Below are positions 8,983 through 17,041 of a DNA stretch of 64,000 nt, one piece after another; positions within the stretch are counted from its first letter, which is position 1, and every line of letters begins with the position of its first letter. The stretch is from Chrysophaeum taylorii (taxonomy: Eukaryota; Sar; Pelagophyceae; Pelagomonadales; Pelagomonadaceae). Location of the stretch: assembly GCA_029834535.1 (NCBI GenBank), contig JAQMWT010000191.1, positions 1 to 64,000 of the forward strand, in the 5' to 3' direction. The translations under genes and the position numbers were made by a program. The notes beneath the pieces were generated by a model. The model saw only the letters and a list, made by a program, of their open reading frames with translations, made no database searches and was not told the origin of the DNA.

Positions 8983-9769
8983 ACACCTTCGAATAATAAT
9001 AATCCTAAACCCTGCTTCGTCGCTTCTTGTGGCAACACAGTAGTAAGCTGTCGGAGTGTTCTCTTCGCCTGCCTAAAAGTTAAAATCTTGAGAGATTTAC
9101 CCAATCGCTCAGGCCTCGTCATCGGACATTTCGATCAAGTACCCAACCCGACGACCAGGGGTGGATCGGGGACATCCACGAGGTTTTCGGCAAATCACGG
9201 AGTCTGGCTCTTGACGTTCGAGGAGTCACGACGAAAAAAAAGGTCGACCTCACCTCCTCGAACGGCTGCGCATTGAACCCGAGGTGAAGGATAACCGCGG
9301 CAGGCCAAAGTAACCTCGAATTTCTTCGAATTGAACCCGTCGTCGCTTCAGGCGCGTCGCCGGATCCGACCCGCGGACATAATAATGGAACACGTAGATG
9401 CGCGAGGTTCGCGACCTCCTCCGGACGAGGGCGGGGGGCTTCAAGAAAATCCACCGACCCCGAAATCTTGCAATTACAGTCTCATCAAGACTACATGCGC
9501 TTCGTTTGTGTGAGTTACGGCGGGACGCCAACGTCGACGACGATGGAAACACGAAACGGGACCCCAACAACCATGATGCCCTCTTTTTACCGACGCGTGT
9601 GTCTCTCGGTCGATCGATCGATCGCGACAGCAGCTGGATGGCAATCCCACGTGCGAATGAGCAGTGCGCGAGTTGGACGGACGGACGGACGGACGGACGC
9701 AGGCCGCCGCTTAAAGATGGGAAGACAGGAAGCGCCGTCGGAGTGGTCGGAAATAAAAATAGCGAGAAA
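8983..9769. other. 790-bp intergenic stretch
   Basis: Promoter side of the fusion gene and 3' side of malate dehydrogenase. It contains a short 'GGAC' tandem near 9678-9698 and a 'CGATCGAT' cluster near 9611-9624. Open frames here have no recognisable domain and mostly mirror one another. No gene is called. Confidence 0.5.
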
Positions 9770-10750
9770 CTAGTGGTTCTTGACGAAGGCAATGCCCTTC
9801 TCGGCCTGGGCGAGGAGGTCCGGGAGCATGGCGTCGAAATTGTCTTGTTCAAAGGCGGAGAGGGTGCCGAAGGGATGTATGGTATCGACGCCGTGCTTGC
9901 CGAGGGTGACGGGCGTGGAGAAGAAGGGGGCTCGGGTGAGGTCGTTCTCGACAAAAGTACATTCGGTGACGTTCGGGGCGCCGTTCAGGGCGTCGAGGAG
10001 GCGGAAGGTGAAATGCGCCCCCGCATAGGCCATGCTCAAGGTCGCCGATCCCGCGCCGTCCTTGGCCTGGACAACCTCGTCGCCGCCAAACTGAACGCGG
10101 CGAGTCAGGGCTTTGACGTCGTCGTCCGAAAATTTTGCGCCCGGAATTTGCGACAACAACGGAAGGATTGTCGTGCCCGCGTGGCCGCCGATGACGTCGA
10201 CTTTTGTGGTAGCGACGTCAGTGCCTTGATTCTCGGCGACGAAGGTCTGCGCGCGCACGACGTCGAGGGTCGTAACGCCGAAGAGACGCTTCTTGTCGTA
10301 GACGCCCATCTTTTTAAGGGTTTCGGCGAAGATGGGGACCGTCGAATTGACTGGGTTGGAGATGACGAGAAAGCAGGCGTCGGGGCACGCCGTCCCGCAG
10401 GCCTCGGCGAGGGTCGCGACGATCTTCGCGTTGGTGTTGAAGAGGTCGTCGCGCGTCATGCCTGGCTTGCGCGGCACGCCCGCCGGAATCACCACCACGT
10501 CGGCGCCCTGAAGGGCCTCGACCGCCTTGCCCTCGCCCACCGTCGCCCGCACTTTACCGGGGGTGTTGCAGTGCGAGAGGTCGGCGGCGACGCCGGGCGT
10601 GTTGACGACGTCGTACAACGACAGCTCGGAGACGAGCGGGGACTGCTTGATCAGGAGACTCAGGGGCTGGCCGATGCCTCCGGCGGCCCCCAGCACGGCG
10701 ACCGAGGACCCGTGCCGCCGCCGACTCTGGACTAGGAGGCGGCGAAACAT
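9770..10750 (-). CDS. MDH: Malate dehydrogenase, NAD-dependent, mitochondrial type
   Basis: The 326-residue protein is a complete LDH/MDH-fold enzyme. The NAD-binding loop '[18 protein letters not shown]' starts at about residue 18. The substrate loop '[17 protein letters not shown]' carries the Arg residues, '[12 protein letters not shown]' is the conserved Asn segment, and the catalytic His lies in '[15 protein letters not shown]'. It catalyses malate/oxaloacetate interconversion. The sequence is of the eukaryotic mitochondrial type. A short Arg-rich, Ser-containing leader ('[16 protein letters not shown]') precedes the domain and fits a mitochondrial presequence. The gene is divergent from FabD with only 89 bp between the starts. 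Confidence 0.95.
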   Translation of the reverse strand: MFRRLLVQSRRRHGSSVAVLGAAGGIGQPLSLLIKQSPLVSELSLYDVVNTPGVAADLSHCNTPGKVRATVGEGKAVEALQGADVVVIPAGVPRKPGMTRDDLFNTNAKIVATLAEACGTACPDACFLVISNPVNSTVPIFAETLKKMGVYDKKRLFGVTTLDVVRAQTFVAENQGTDVATTKVDVIGGHAGTTILPLLSQIPGAKFSDDDVKALTRRVQFGGDEVVQAKDGAGSATLSMAYAGAHFTFRLLDALNGAPNVTECTFVENDLTRAPFFSTPVTLGKHGVDTIHPFGTLSAFEQDNFDAMLPDLLAQAEKGIAFVKNH

Positions 10751-10839
10751 GACTGGCGCTGGTTGTCGAAACCGCGAAACCGGATTATTAGTACTGGTAA
10801 ACTTTCCGGAGCAAGAAGGATCTCCGATTCAACGGAAGG
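10751..10839. promoter_or_regulatory. Shared intergenic promoter region, MDH / FabD
   Basis: There are 89 bp between divergent start codons. It holds an AT-rich 'GGATTATTAGTACTG' patch near 10781-10796 and no canonical TATA box. A bidirectional promoter is inferred from spacing only. Confidence 0.45.
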
Positions 10840-11844
10840 ATGATGTGGCGGGTAGTGATGATGTGTGCGTCGGCGCGGGCCCTCGTCGTGCGGTCGGCGA
10901 TGCGCATGAGCGACGACGCCTTCTCCTCGTACTCGGCAAAGACAACCTTTCTGTTTCCGGGACAAGGGGCGCAGTCCGTCGGAATGGGGGCCGAGGTGGC
11001 GGCGGCGCTGCCGGCGGCGAAGAAGTTGTACGAGACGGCGAGCGAAATCCTCGGATACGATCTGCTGTTGAAATGCACCGAGGGGCCCAAGGAGGAGTTG
11101 GACAGTACGGTCATCTCGCAGCCTGCCATCTTCGTGAGCTCGATGGCGGCCGTCGAGAAGCTCCAGGCGGAGGATTCCCGAGTCGAGGCGACCGCCGCCG
11201 CTGGTCTTTCGCTTGGCGAATACTCGGCCCTGTGCTTCGCGGGGGCGATGTCTTTCGAAGATGGCGTCAAGCTCACCAAACTCCGCGGCGAGGCGATGCA
11301 AGCGGCCTCCGACGCGACCGCGGGCGCGATGGTTAGCGTTATCGGTCTCGATAAGACGACGGTCGCCGAGATCTGCGACAAGGCGGCTGCCGAGACGGGC
11401 GAGCCCATCCGCATCGCTAATTTCCTCTGCAACGGCAACTACGCCGTTTCCGGCAGCGTCAAGGCCTGCGAAGTTGTCGAGAAGATCGCCAAGCCCGACT
11501 TCAAGGCTAGAATGACCGTTCGTCTCGCCGTCGCCGGCGCCTTTCACACCGACTTTATGGCCCCCGCGGTCGAAACCCTCGAGGCCGCCCTCAAGGAGAC
11601 CGATCTCCACGCCCCTACCATCCCCGTCATCTCCAACGTCGACGCCAAGCCCCACAGCGATCCCGATCAAATTAAGAAACTCCTCGCCCTCCAGGTCACC
11701 TCCCCCGTGCTCTGGGAGGACTCGGTCGCCCAACTCCTCGCCAACGGCTTCGAGCTCGGCTACGAACTCGGCCCCGGCAAGGTCATCTCTGGCATCTTCA
11801 AGCGCATCGACAAGACGGCCGAGGTCAGAAACGTCGTCGTCTGA
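10840..11844 (+). CDS. FabD: Malonyl-CoA:ACP transacylase (FabD), probably plastid-targeted
   Basis: The 334-residue product matches the complete FabD fold. The oxyanion glutamine is in 'FLFPGQGAQSVGMG', the nucleophile serine in 'GLSLGEYSAL', the malonyl-binding Arg in 'KLRGEAMQ', and the catalytic His in 'AGAFHTDFM'; 'ELGPGKVISG' closes the fold. It loads malonyl groups onto acyl carrier protein for type II fatty acid synthesis. About 30 residues precede the domain: a hydrophobic start ('MMWRVVMMCASARALVV') then a Ser/Arg/Met stretch. This fits an N-terminal targeting region, expected for a plastid enzyme in algae, though a clean stramenopile cleavage motif is not obvious. Confidence 0.93.
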   Translation: MMWRVVMMCASARALVVRSAMRMSDDAFSSYSAKTTFLFPGQGAQSVGMGAEVAAALPAAKKLYETASEILGYDLLLKCTEGPKEELDSTVISQPAIFVSSMAAVEKLQAEDSRVEATAAAGLSLGEYSALCFAGAMSFEDGVKLTKLRGEAMQAASDATAGAMVSVIGLDKTTVAEICDKAAAETGEPIRIANFLCNGNYAVSGSVKACEVVEKIAKPDFKARMTVRLAVAGAFHTDFMAPAVETLEAALKETDLHAPTIPVISNVDAKPHSDPDQIKKLLALQVTSPVLWEDSVAQLLANGFELGYELGPGKVISGIFKRIDKTAEVRNVVV

Positions 11845-12439
11845 GCGCTATCGTGGCGGGCCGAGGTCGCTAATAATATCTATGCCCAATAATTTAAAAT
11901 TGCGCCCGCCGCCGCCGCCGCTGCTTCGATGGCGTGGCCTCGATGATGATGAGATCCATGCATGGCCTCGCTCTTCGGGCAGAATGCGTGCGGCGACCAC
12001 CACACTCCGCCCTTCTCCAACATATATGTCGACGACGACATTGTGGATAGGGCGCCTCAGTCTAGCAGTGCTTCGCGTCTCGAAGGGCTCGGGGGGTCTC
12101 GTCGCTTACGTCGTCTCGTTTTTTTCGTACAAATTGTTTTTTGAACAGCACTGCTTTGTGGATTCGCTTCAACGTGGAGTAGTAGTAGTAGTAGTCAATG
12201 TTGTTGAAGCGCGTTACCTCGTCGGGCACCGACCAAGCGACTGTCGCCCGCGTTGGCGGAGCTTTGTTCTGCTGCGACAATTTGGTGGTTGTGATGGGAT
12301 CATTGAGCGGCATCATCTATCTATGTGCCCCACAAGCTGCTGTTTGGTGATCTTCTGTCTTGATGACAAGGGCGTGGTCATAACTGGGGGGCGCGTAATG
12401 TAATTACTACGAGAGACTTGAACAACAACAACACAGAAA
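11845..12439. other. 600-bp intergenic stretch
   Basis: Contains GCC repeats near 11905-11920 and a short TAG repeat near 12179-12195. No domain or plausible start-to-stop gene is seen on either strand. Confidence 0.5.
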
Positions 12440-13690
12440 ATGAAAAAAAATATTGACGGTAAGAAGTGTGTCGTGGTAAAAAAATACAAGCGACGGAGCC
12501 GGTCGAATAACGGGTTCTTCGTCGTCGAGGCGGAGTCGTCCTCGTTGGTCGAGTTTTCGACGGCGATGCGCGCGATCAAAAGCCTCCCGTCGACCCAAAA
12601 GGAGTGCCGGCGGTGGGCATCCGTGTTTTCTCGGGAACGAGACGAAGTGGGTCGTCGTCCACAAGAACGGAGTGGTGTGGGGAAACGGGGTGGTGTGGGG
12701 ACTCGGGGATATTTTGGCACGGTTCTCGAGCTTCGCCGCGGCGACGAGAAGGAAATTCTACGTCGAGCATCCCTTCAACTCTTCCCTCGCGAGCTTCGCT
12801 CCCCCGTCTCGCCTCGAGAACAGAACGGTGTTCGCCGAGCAGAACAGGCGACGATCTCTTGGGCGCAGACCGCTAACGTTTTCGCGTCGAGCTCTTACCC
12901 GCGACCCCCGAACCGCGCCTGTGGCTGGACGTGGCGCGAGAAGCTCGAATGCGCGTGGTGGTCGCCGAGCGACGACGACGACGCTAGGGTGTGCGTTCGG
13001 CCGCGGGCGATTTTTTGCGGTCTCGTTGCGCGCGCCGACGCCTCGTCTGCCTCTTGTCTTACTTCGTGACGCCCCAGCCGCCGGTCCTGGATCTTATCCC
13101 CGAACCCCCGGCGAATGTTGTGTCCGTGGTCGTTCGTCCGACGAAACTTTTTCGGCTTTGAAATTGTGGCGCGCAGCCAGCAGCGTACAACAAAGTCGTT
13201 GCCGCCGCCGAAATCGTCTTCGTGTTCGGGAATCGCGCCAACATCGCCTACCGCATCGAGAGCGACGACCGTTGTCTGTGGTTAGAAATTGTCCGAGAAC
13301 AAGAAGAACCCAACGACGACGCGACGATTACGCCCCTCGTCGCCCGCGACGTCACCTCGGACGACGGCGAGCAGCTCGCTTCCTGGTTTGCCCTCTCGCG
13401 AGCCGACGGCTTTAAAATCGTCTCTCCCGTGCGCTGTCTCGAAGGACCCCGCGGACGACAAGTACGGCCACGTCTCCGACTTTCTTTCCCCGGTTCTTCG
13501 CGCCGGTGGTTCCAGGCTTCGTCGACCACGGTCTCCTCCGGCTCTCTTCGTGGTCGATCATGGCGGGCGTCAACGGGGCCTCTGTTCCAAGCGACCACCC
13601 GTACGTAGCCTGGGCCCAGCAGCTCCGCCGACAAAACGCCAACTTGGTCGAGAAGCGCCTACAATCAATCCCACCTTGTTTTTTCCTCTA
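12440..13690 (+). pseudogene. Possible frame-disrupted or intron-rich gene, unrecognised
   Basis: Protein-like composition appears on the plus strand but jumps between frames. An ATG at 12440 opens a stretch containing 'NNGFFVVEAESSSLVEF'. A Trp/Gly-rich block 'NGVVWGNGVVWGLGDILARF' lies in another frame around 12665-12730. A block with 'GNRANIAYRIESDDRCLWLE' lies at about 13224-13450. A last block with 'HPYVAWAQQLRRQNANLVEK' lies at about 13596-13660. No family is recognised. The jumps could be short introns, since this genome has 50-bp introns, or real damage. The final block runs in frame into the next gene, so the two could also belong together. Confidence 0.3.
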
Positions 13691-13698
13691 TATATATA
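13687..13698 (+). promoter_or_regulatory. TATA-like box
   Basis: The sequence 'CTATATATATAC' stands about 20-30 bp before the ATG at 13719, so a transcript driven from it would have almost no leader. It is a plausible core promoter for the following gene, but it lies inside an open frame and may be chance. Confidence 0.3.
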
Positions 13699-13718
13699 CG
13701 CTAGGACATTATTGTCTG

Positions 13719-14864
13719 ATGGAGGCAAGGAGGGAGGAGAAGAAGAAGAAAAGCTCGCTGGACGAGCGCGTGCGGGAGCTGGACGAGGCTATTGACGCCG
13801 TCGCCGAGTCGTTGATCCGCGAGGAAGAGGGATGGGTGGCCCCTCGGCCTCTTGACGCCGCTGCCCTCGAGGCGCGCGCGGGGCCGCGGCATCGACCAAT
13901 CCTAGACGGGTACATGTCGGCCGTCGATGTTGTGGAGCGCCAGTTCTCGCGCCCGCCGCAAACGCCTTTGTCTTTGTCTTCCCCCCGCGGGGCCGTCGAG
14001 GTGGACCACGCGGCCGTCGCTCTCCACGCTCTCGCGTGTCTTCGCGGTTCCCCGGAGACGGCTCCGACGGCCATCGCGCGCCAAAGTGACCCCAAACTCG
14101 CTTTGCGAATCTACGAGTTCGAGGACGTTGTGGTGGTGCTGGACGACCGCCGCGACGATTACGACGACGACGACGAGGCCTCGGCACGATACGTCGCTGA
14201 CTTTATCGGGGGAGATCCCCCGCGCGTCCTGACCGGCTACGCGAGGGGCGCGCGCATCGCCGCCCGAGTAGCGTGTTTGAGGAGGCCCGCCGCGACCGTT
14301 CTCTTCGAGACCTCGCCCCACCACGTCCCCGGCCCCGACTGGACCCTTTATACGGGCGAGCCCTCGATCGATAACTCGAGTCCGTTATGGAAAGGGGGCG
14401 TCGATTGCCACCACGTCCGCCTCGACATCCCGCCCACCCGCTGGTCCCTGCGCTGCGCCTACGGCTCGGCGACGCGCACCATCAACCTCTTGGCCCTCGG
14501 GACCCCGCTCCTGGGCCTCGCGAGGTTAACCGAGCTGATCGTCGCCGCCTCCCGCGCCAACCTCCTCGCCCAGCTCCTCGCGACCCTTCGCAGCAACCTC
14601 AAACAACCCAACAGCGTCGACCACATGGCCGCCCTCGCCGACGCCCTCGCCGATTCCTCGAACTCCCGCCGCCGCAGGGTCTTACGGTGGCCCAGCTTCT
14701 ACGACCAGCTCCGAGACCTCGCGTGGGACGCGCTCCGCACGGAGTTGGTCCTCTTCCACCCCGCCAACGCCGGCCTCCACACCATCCTCGACCCAAACAA
14801 GGCCCACGACCGACGCCTCGCCACCCGCACTAATCTCCTCGAGACCCCCCTGTCGTCGTCCTGA
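13719..14864 (+). CDS. Unknown protein with alpha/beta-hydrolase-like segment
   Basis: I use the ATG at 13719, which gives 381 residues; the frame is open further upstream. The N-terminus is a charged helix ('RREEKKKKSSLDERVRELDE'). The middle resembles a lipase-class core: strand 'RIYEFEDVVVVLDD' and then 'PPRVLTGYARGARIAARVAC', where the elbow reads G-Y-A-R-G in place of G-H-S-x-G. If this is a hydrolase relative, the nucleophile serine is therefore replaced by alanine. 'AATVLFETSPHHVPG' would be the following strand. The C-terminal third is helical. The family is not firmly recognised; a catalytically dead lipase-3-like protein is the best guess. Confidence 0.55.
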   Translation: MEARREEKKKKSSLDERVRELDEAIDAVAESLIREEEGWVAPRPLDAAALEARAGPRHRPILDGYMSAVDVVERQFSRPPQTPLSLSSPRGAVEVDHAAVALHALACLRGSPETAPTAIARQSDPKLALRIYEFEDVVVVLDDRRDDYDDDDEASARYVADFIGGDPPRVLTGYARGARIAARVACLRRPAATVLFETSPHHVPGPDWTLYTGEPSIDNSSPLWKGGVDCHHVRLDIPPTRWSLRCAYGSATRTINLLALGTPLLGLARLTELIVAASRANLLAQLLATLRSNLKQPNSVDHMAALADALADSSNSRRRRVLRWPSFYDQLRDLAWDALRTELVLFHPANAGLHTILDPNKAHDRRLATRTNLLETPLSSS

Positions 14865-14939
14865 TACCATTTTATTACCACCAAGAGACAGGTTTAGTAG
14901 TAGTTTTTCAACCAAATCGTCGTCGTTATTACAAGTGCA

Positions 14940-15235
14940 GGCCAGTAAGTTCACCTAGTCCCAATCTCTAACCCCAGTAAGTTCGGCGTAAACCCACTCG
15001 TGCTCACACCCACTCACCCCACTCTCCTTTGAGCTCGTCGCTCTCACCCCCGCCAATCCAAGCTGCTTTGATCCGCACGCGCCGCCAACCCTTGAGTTTA
15101 CTCTAAACACCCCAGAAAGTTCACCTGGTCCCAGTTAGTTCACCTGGTCCCAGTTAGTTCACCTGGGCACTCAGCTCACCTAGTCCCAATCTCTAACCCC
15201 AGTAAGTTCACCTGGTCCCAGTAAGTTAACCTACA
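14940..15235. repeat. Degenerate short tandem repeats of AGTTCACCTGGTCCC type
   Basis: Units such as 'AGTTCACCTGGTCCC' recur at about 15118-15232, and a longer phrase, 'CCTAGTCCCAATCTCTAACC', appears at both ends of the block (about 14956-14975 and 15179-15198). The block lies just beyond the coding end of the Helitron helicase fragment and may be element-derived. No gene is seen in 14865-15234. Confidence 0.65.
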
Positions 15236-15950
15236 GTGCGCGTGTAGACGCCGTGAGGGGGCTTATCGGTATTGCGCAGCACGTGTGGGGTAGGGTGGAG
15301 TCGTCGACTTAGAAGAGGATATCCTCGGGGTTGCCGATCGACAGAGAGCCACGTAGAGCTGGACGTGGCAGAAGACGGGCTTCGCCAAGAGGACGCCGAC
15401 CTCGCGGGGCGTCTGGCCCTGGCTCTTGGTGATCGTTTGGCGTCGGTGGGGCTTGAGGGATACAGGTTGGAGGAGCCTCGGTGACACGACACTATCGATG
15501 ATGTATCTGGTACCGTTGCAGTGGCCGTGCGACGGGTCGAGGTTGCGAAGACTTTAAGCTCGCGATCAAAGTCAGCATGCCGTTGGTTGTCAGGGAGTTG
15601 AAAACTCGACTGTAAAGAGCGAGGCGTCGGCTTCCGACCCAACCTAGTCGGCCGAAAAGAACTCCGACGCCTCGTCTTCGGGAAAAAAAGGCCGCGGTCA
15701 TGCGCGCGTTGTCAGCATCGACAACATCGTTTCGACGGGGCGTGAGAATGGCGCGCTGAAAGAGCCGCCGCGGGTCGTGGAAATAGTCTGCGAGGTCGCC
15801 GTAGACGGCTTGGAGGATCACTGTCTGGCTCTCGCGCCTACCTGATCCTTACTCTCGCGCCTAACTGATCCTTACCCTAAATCGAGGGACAAACAGACAA
15901 ACAGACAGACAGACAGACAAACATCTGTCGATTAGTAGTTAGGATTATTA
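15235..15950 (-). mobile_element. Helitron fragment, copy B, with C-terminal PIF1-like helicase
   Basis: Reading the minus strand from 15825 down to about 15263, I find in order 'VYGDLADYFHDPRRLFQRAI' and 'LTPRRNDV', 'LRNLDPSHGHCNGTRYIID', and 'TITKSQGQTPREVGVLLAKP' followed by 'VFCHVQLYVALCRSATPR'. These are the classic C-terminal landmarks of Helitron helicases (LLRNLDPxxGLCNGTR; INKSQGQT; PVFSHGQLYVALSR). The segments sit in different frames with stop codons between them, so this plain DNA transposon copy is decayed, and its Rep and N-terminal helicase parts are missing. The last 223 bp (15728-15950) repeat copy A at 1938-2139, including the (GACA)n tract. The 15950 end coincides with the first base of the threonine aldolase start codon. 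Confidence 0.8.
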
Positions 15951-17041
15951 TGACGCGTCGACGACTCCTCGCCCTCTGCGCCGTCGTGCGTCGCGGGCTG
16001 AGCCTGAGCGTGGACTTGCGGAGCGACACCGTCACGACGCCCACACCGCGCATGCGCGAGGCGATGGCCCGGGCCGAGGTCGGCGACGACGTCCTCGGGT
16101 CGGACCCAACCGTTCGAGTCCTCGAAGAGCGCGTCGCCGCGATCTGTGGGAAGGAGGCGGGCGTCTTCGTGCCCTCGGGGACCCAGGGGAACCTGATCTC
16201 CCTGATGGCGCACTGCTGGGAGCGGGGCTCGGAGTACATCGTCGGAGACGCGGCACACATGTACGTCTACGAGCAAGGCGGCGGCGCGACGATCGGGGCC
16301 GCTCACCCGCGCGTCGTGCAGACCGCAAAAACGGGAGAGCTTCCTATCGATGCCGTGCGATCCGCCGTTCGCGGAAACGACCAACACTTCCCCGTGACAC
16401 GTCTCGTCGCGATAGAGAACACCCACAACATGTTCGGGGGTCTCCCGCTGAGCTCAGACTACGCCTCGGACCTCGGCGACCTCTGCCAGGAGTTGGGACT
16501 CAAGCTCCACATCGATGGGGCGCGGATCTGGCACGCGGCGGCCGCCCTCGACGTTCCCATTTCAGACCTCTGCGCCCCGGCCGATTCCGTTTCGTTGTGC
16601 TTGAGCAAGGCTCTCGGCGCGCCCGCCGGAAGCGTCGTCGTCGGCGACGCCGCCTTCGTCGCGAAAGCGAGGCGTCTCCGCAAGGTTTTGGGGGGCGCCA
16701 TGCGCCAGACGGGCGTCCTCGCTGCCGCGGGCCTGGTTGCCATGGACGACCATCTCCCAAACCTTCACCGGGACCATCTCCGGATACGGACCCTCGCTCG
16801 CGGCCTCGAAGCCCTCGGCTGCAAGGTCGATCCCGCGCCAACCAACGTCCTTTTCATGGAGACCACGCCTTCCAACGCCGATGCCCTTGTCGCGCACTGC
16901 AGGGACCATTTCGACGTCCACTTCCTCCACGTTGGCGCCGGCCGCGTCCGCTTCGTCGCGCACCACCAGGTCGACGATCTCGCCGTCGACAAAACCCTCG
17001 CCGCAATCGAACACGCCATCGCACACCCTCTTTCCTCGTAG
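15950..17041 (+). CDS. Low-specificity L-threonine aldolase (PLP-dependent)
   Basis: The 363-residue product has the family's start 'VDLRSDTVTTPTPRMREAM', the stacking-His segment 'AHMYVYEQGGGATIG', the glycine/substrate region 'IENTHNMFGGLPL', the PLP-binding Asp in 'LHIDGARIWHAA' and the Schiff-base lysine in 'CLSKALGAPAGSVV'. It cleaves threonine or allo-threonine to glycine and acetaldehyde. About 18 residues precede the domain ('MTRRRLLALCAVVRRGLSL'), hydrophobic enough for weak targeting but short. The upstream 220 bp is a repeated Helitron end, so the present promoter and leader are probably transposon-derived. A TATA-like box is not apparent. Confidence 0.93.
   Translation: MTRRRLLALCAVVRRGLSLSVDLRSDTVTTPTPRMREAMARAEVGDDVLGSDPTVRVLEERVAAICGKEAGVFVPSGTQGNLISLMAHCWERGSEYIVGDAAHMYVYEQGGGATIGAAHPRVVQTAKTGELPIDAVRSAVRGNDQHFPVTRLVAIENTHNMFGGLPLSSDYASDLGDLCQELGLKLHIDGARIWHAAAALDVPISDLCAPADSVSLCLSKALGAPAGSVVVGDAAFVAKARRLRKVLGGAMRQTGVLAAAGLVAMDDHLPNLHRDHLRIRTLARGLEALGCKVDPAPTNVLFMETTPSNADALVAHCRDHFDVHFLHVGAGRVRFVAHHQVDDLAVDKTLAAIEHAIAHPLSS

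Noticed and set aside
14940-15235. CRISPR-like array from repeated AGTTCACCTGGTCCC units
   Set aside because: Units are short, directly adjacent and degenerate with no constant-length spacers, and the genome is eukaryotic.
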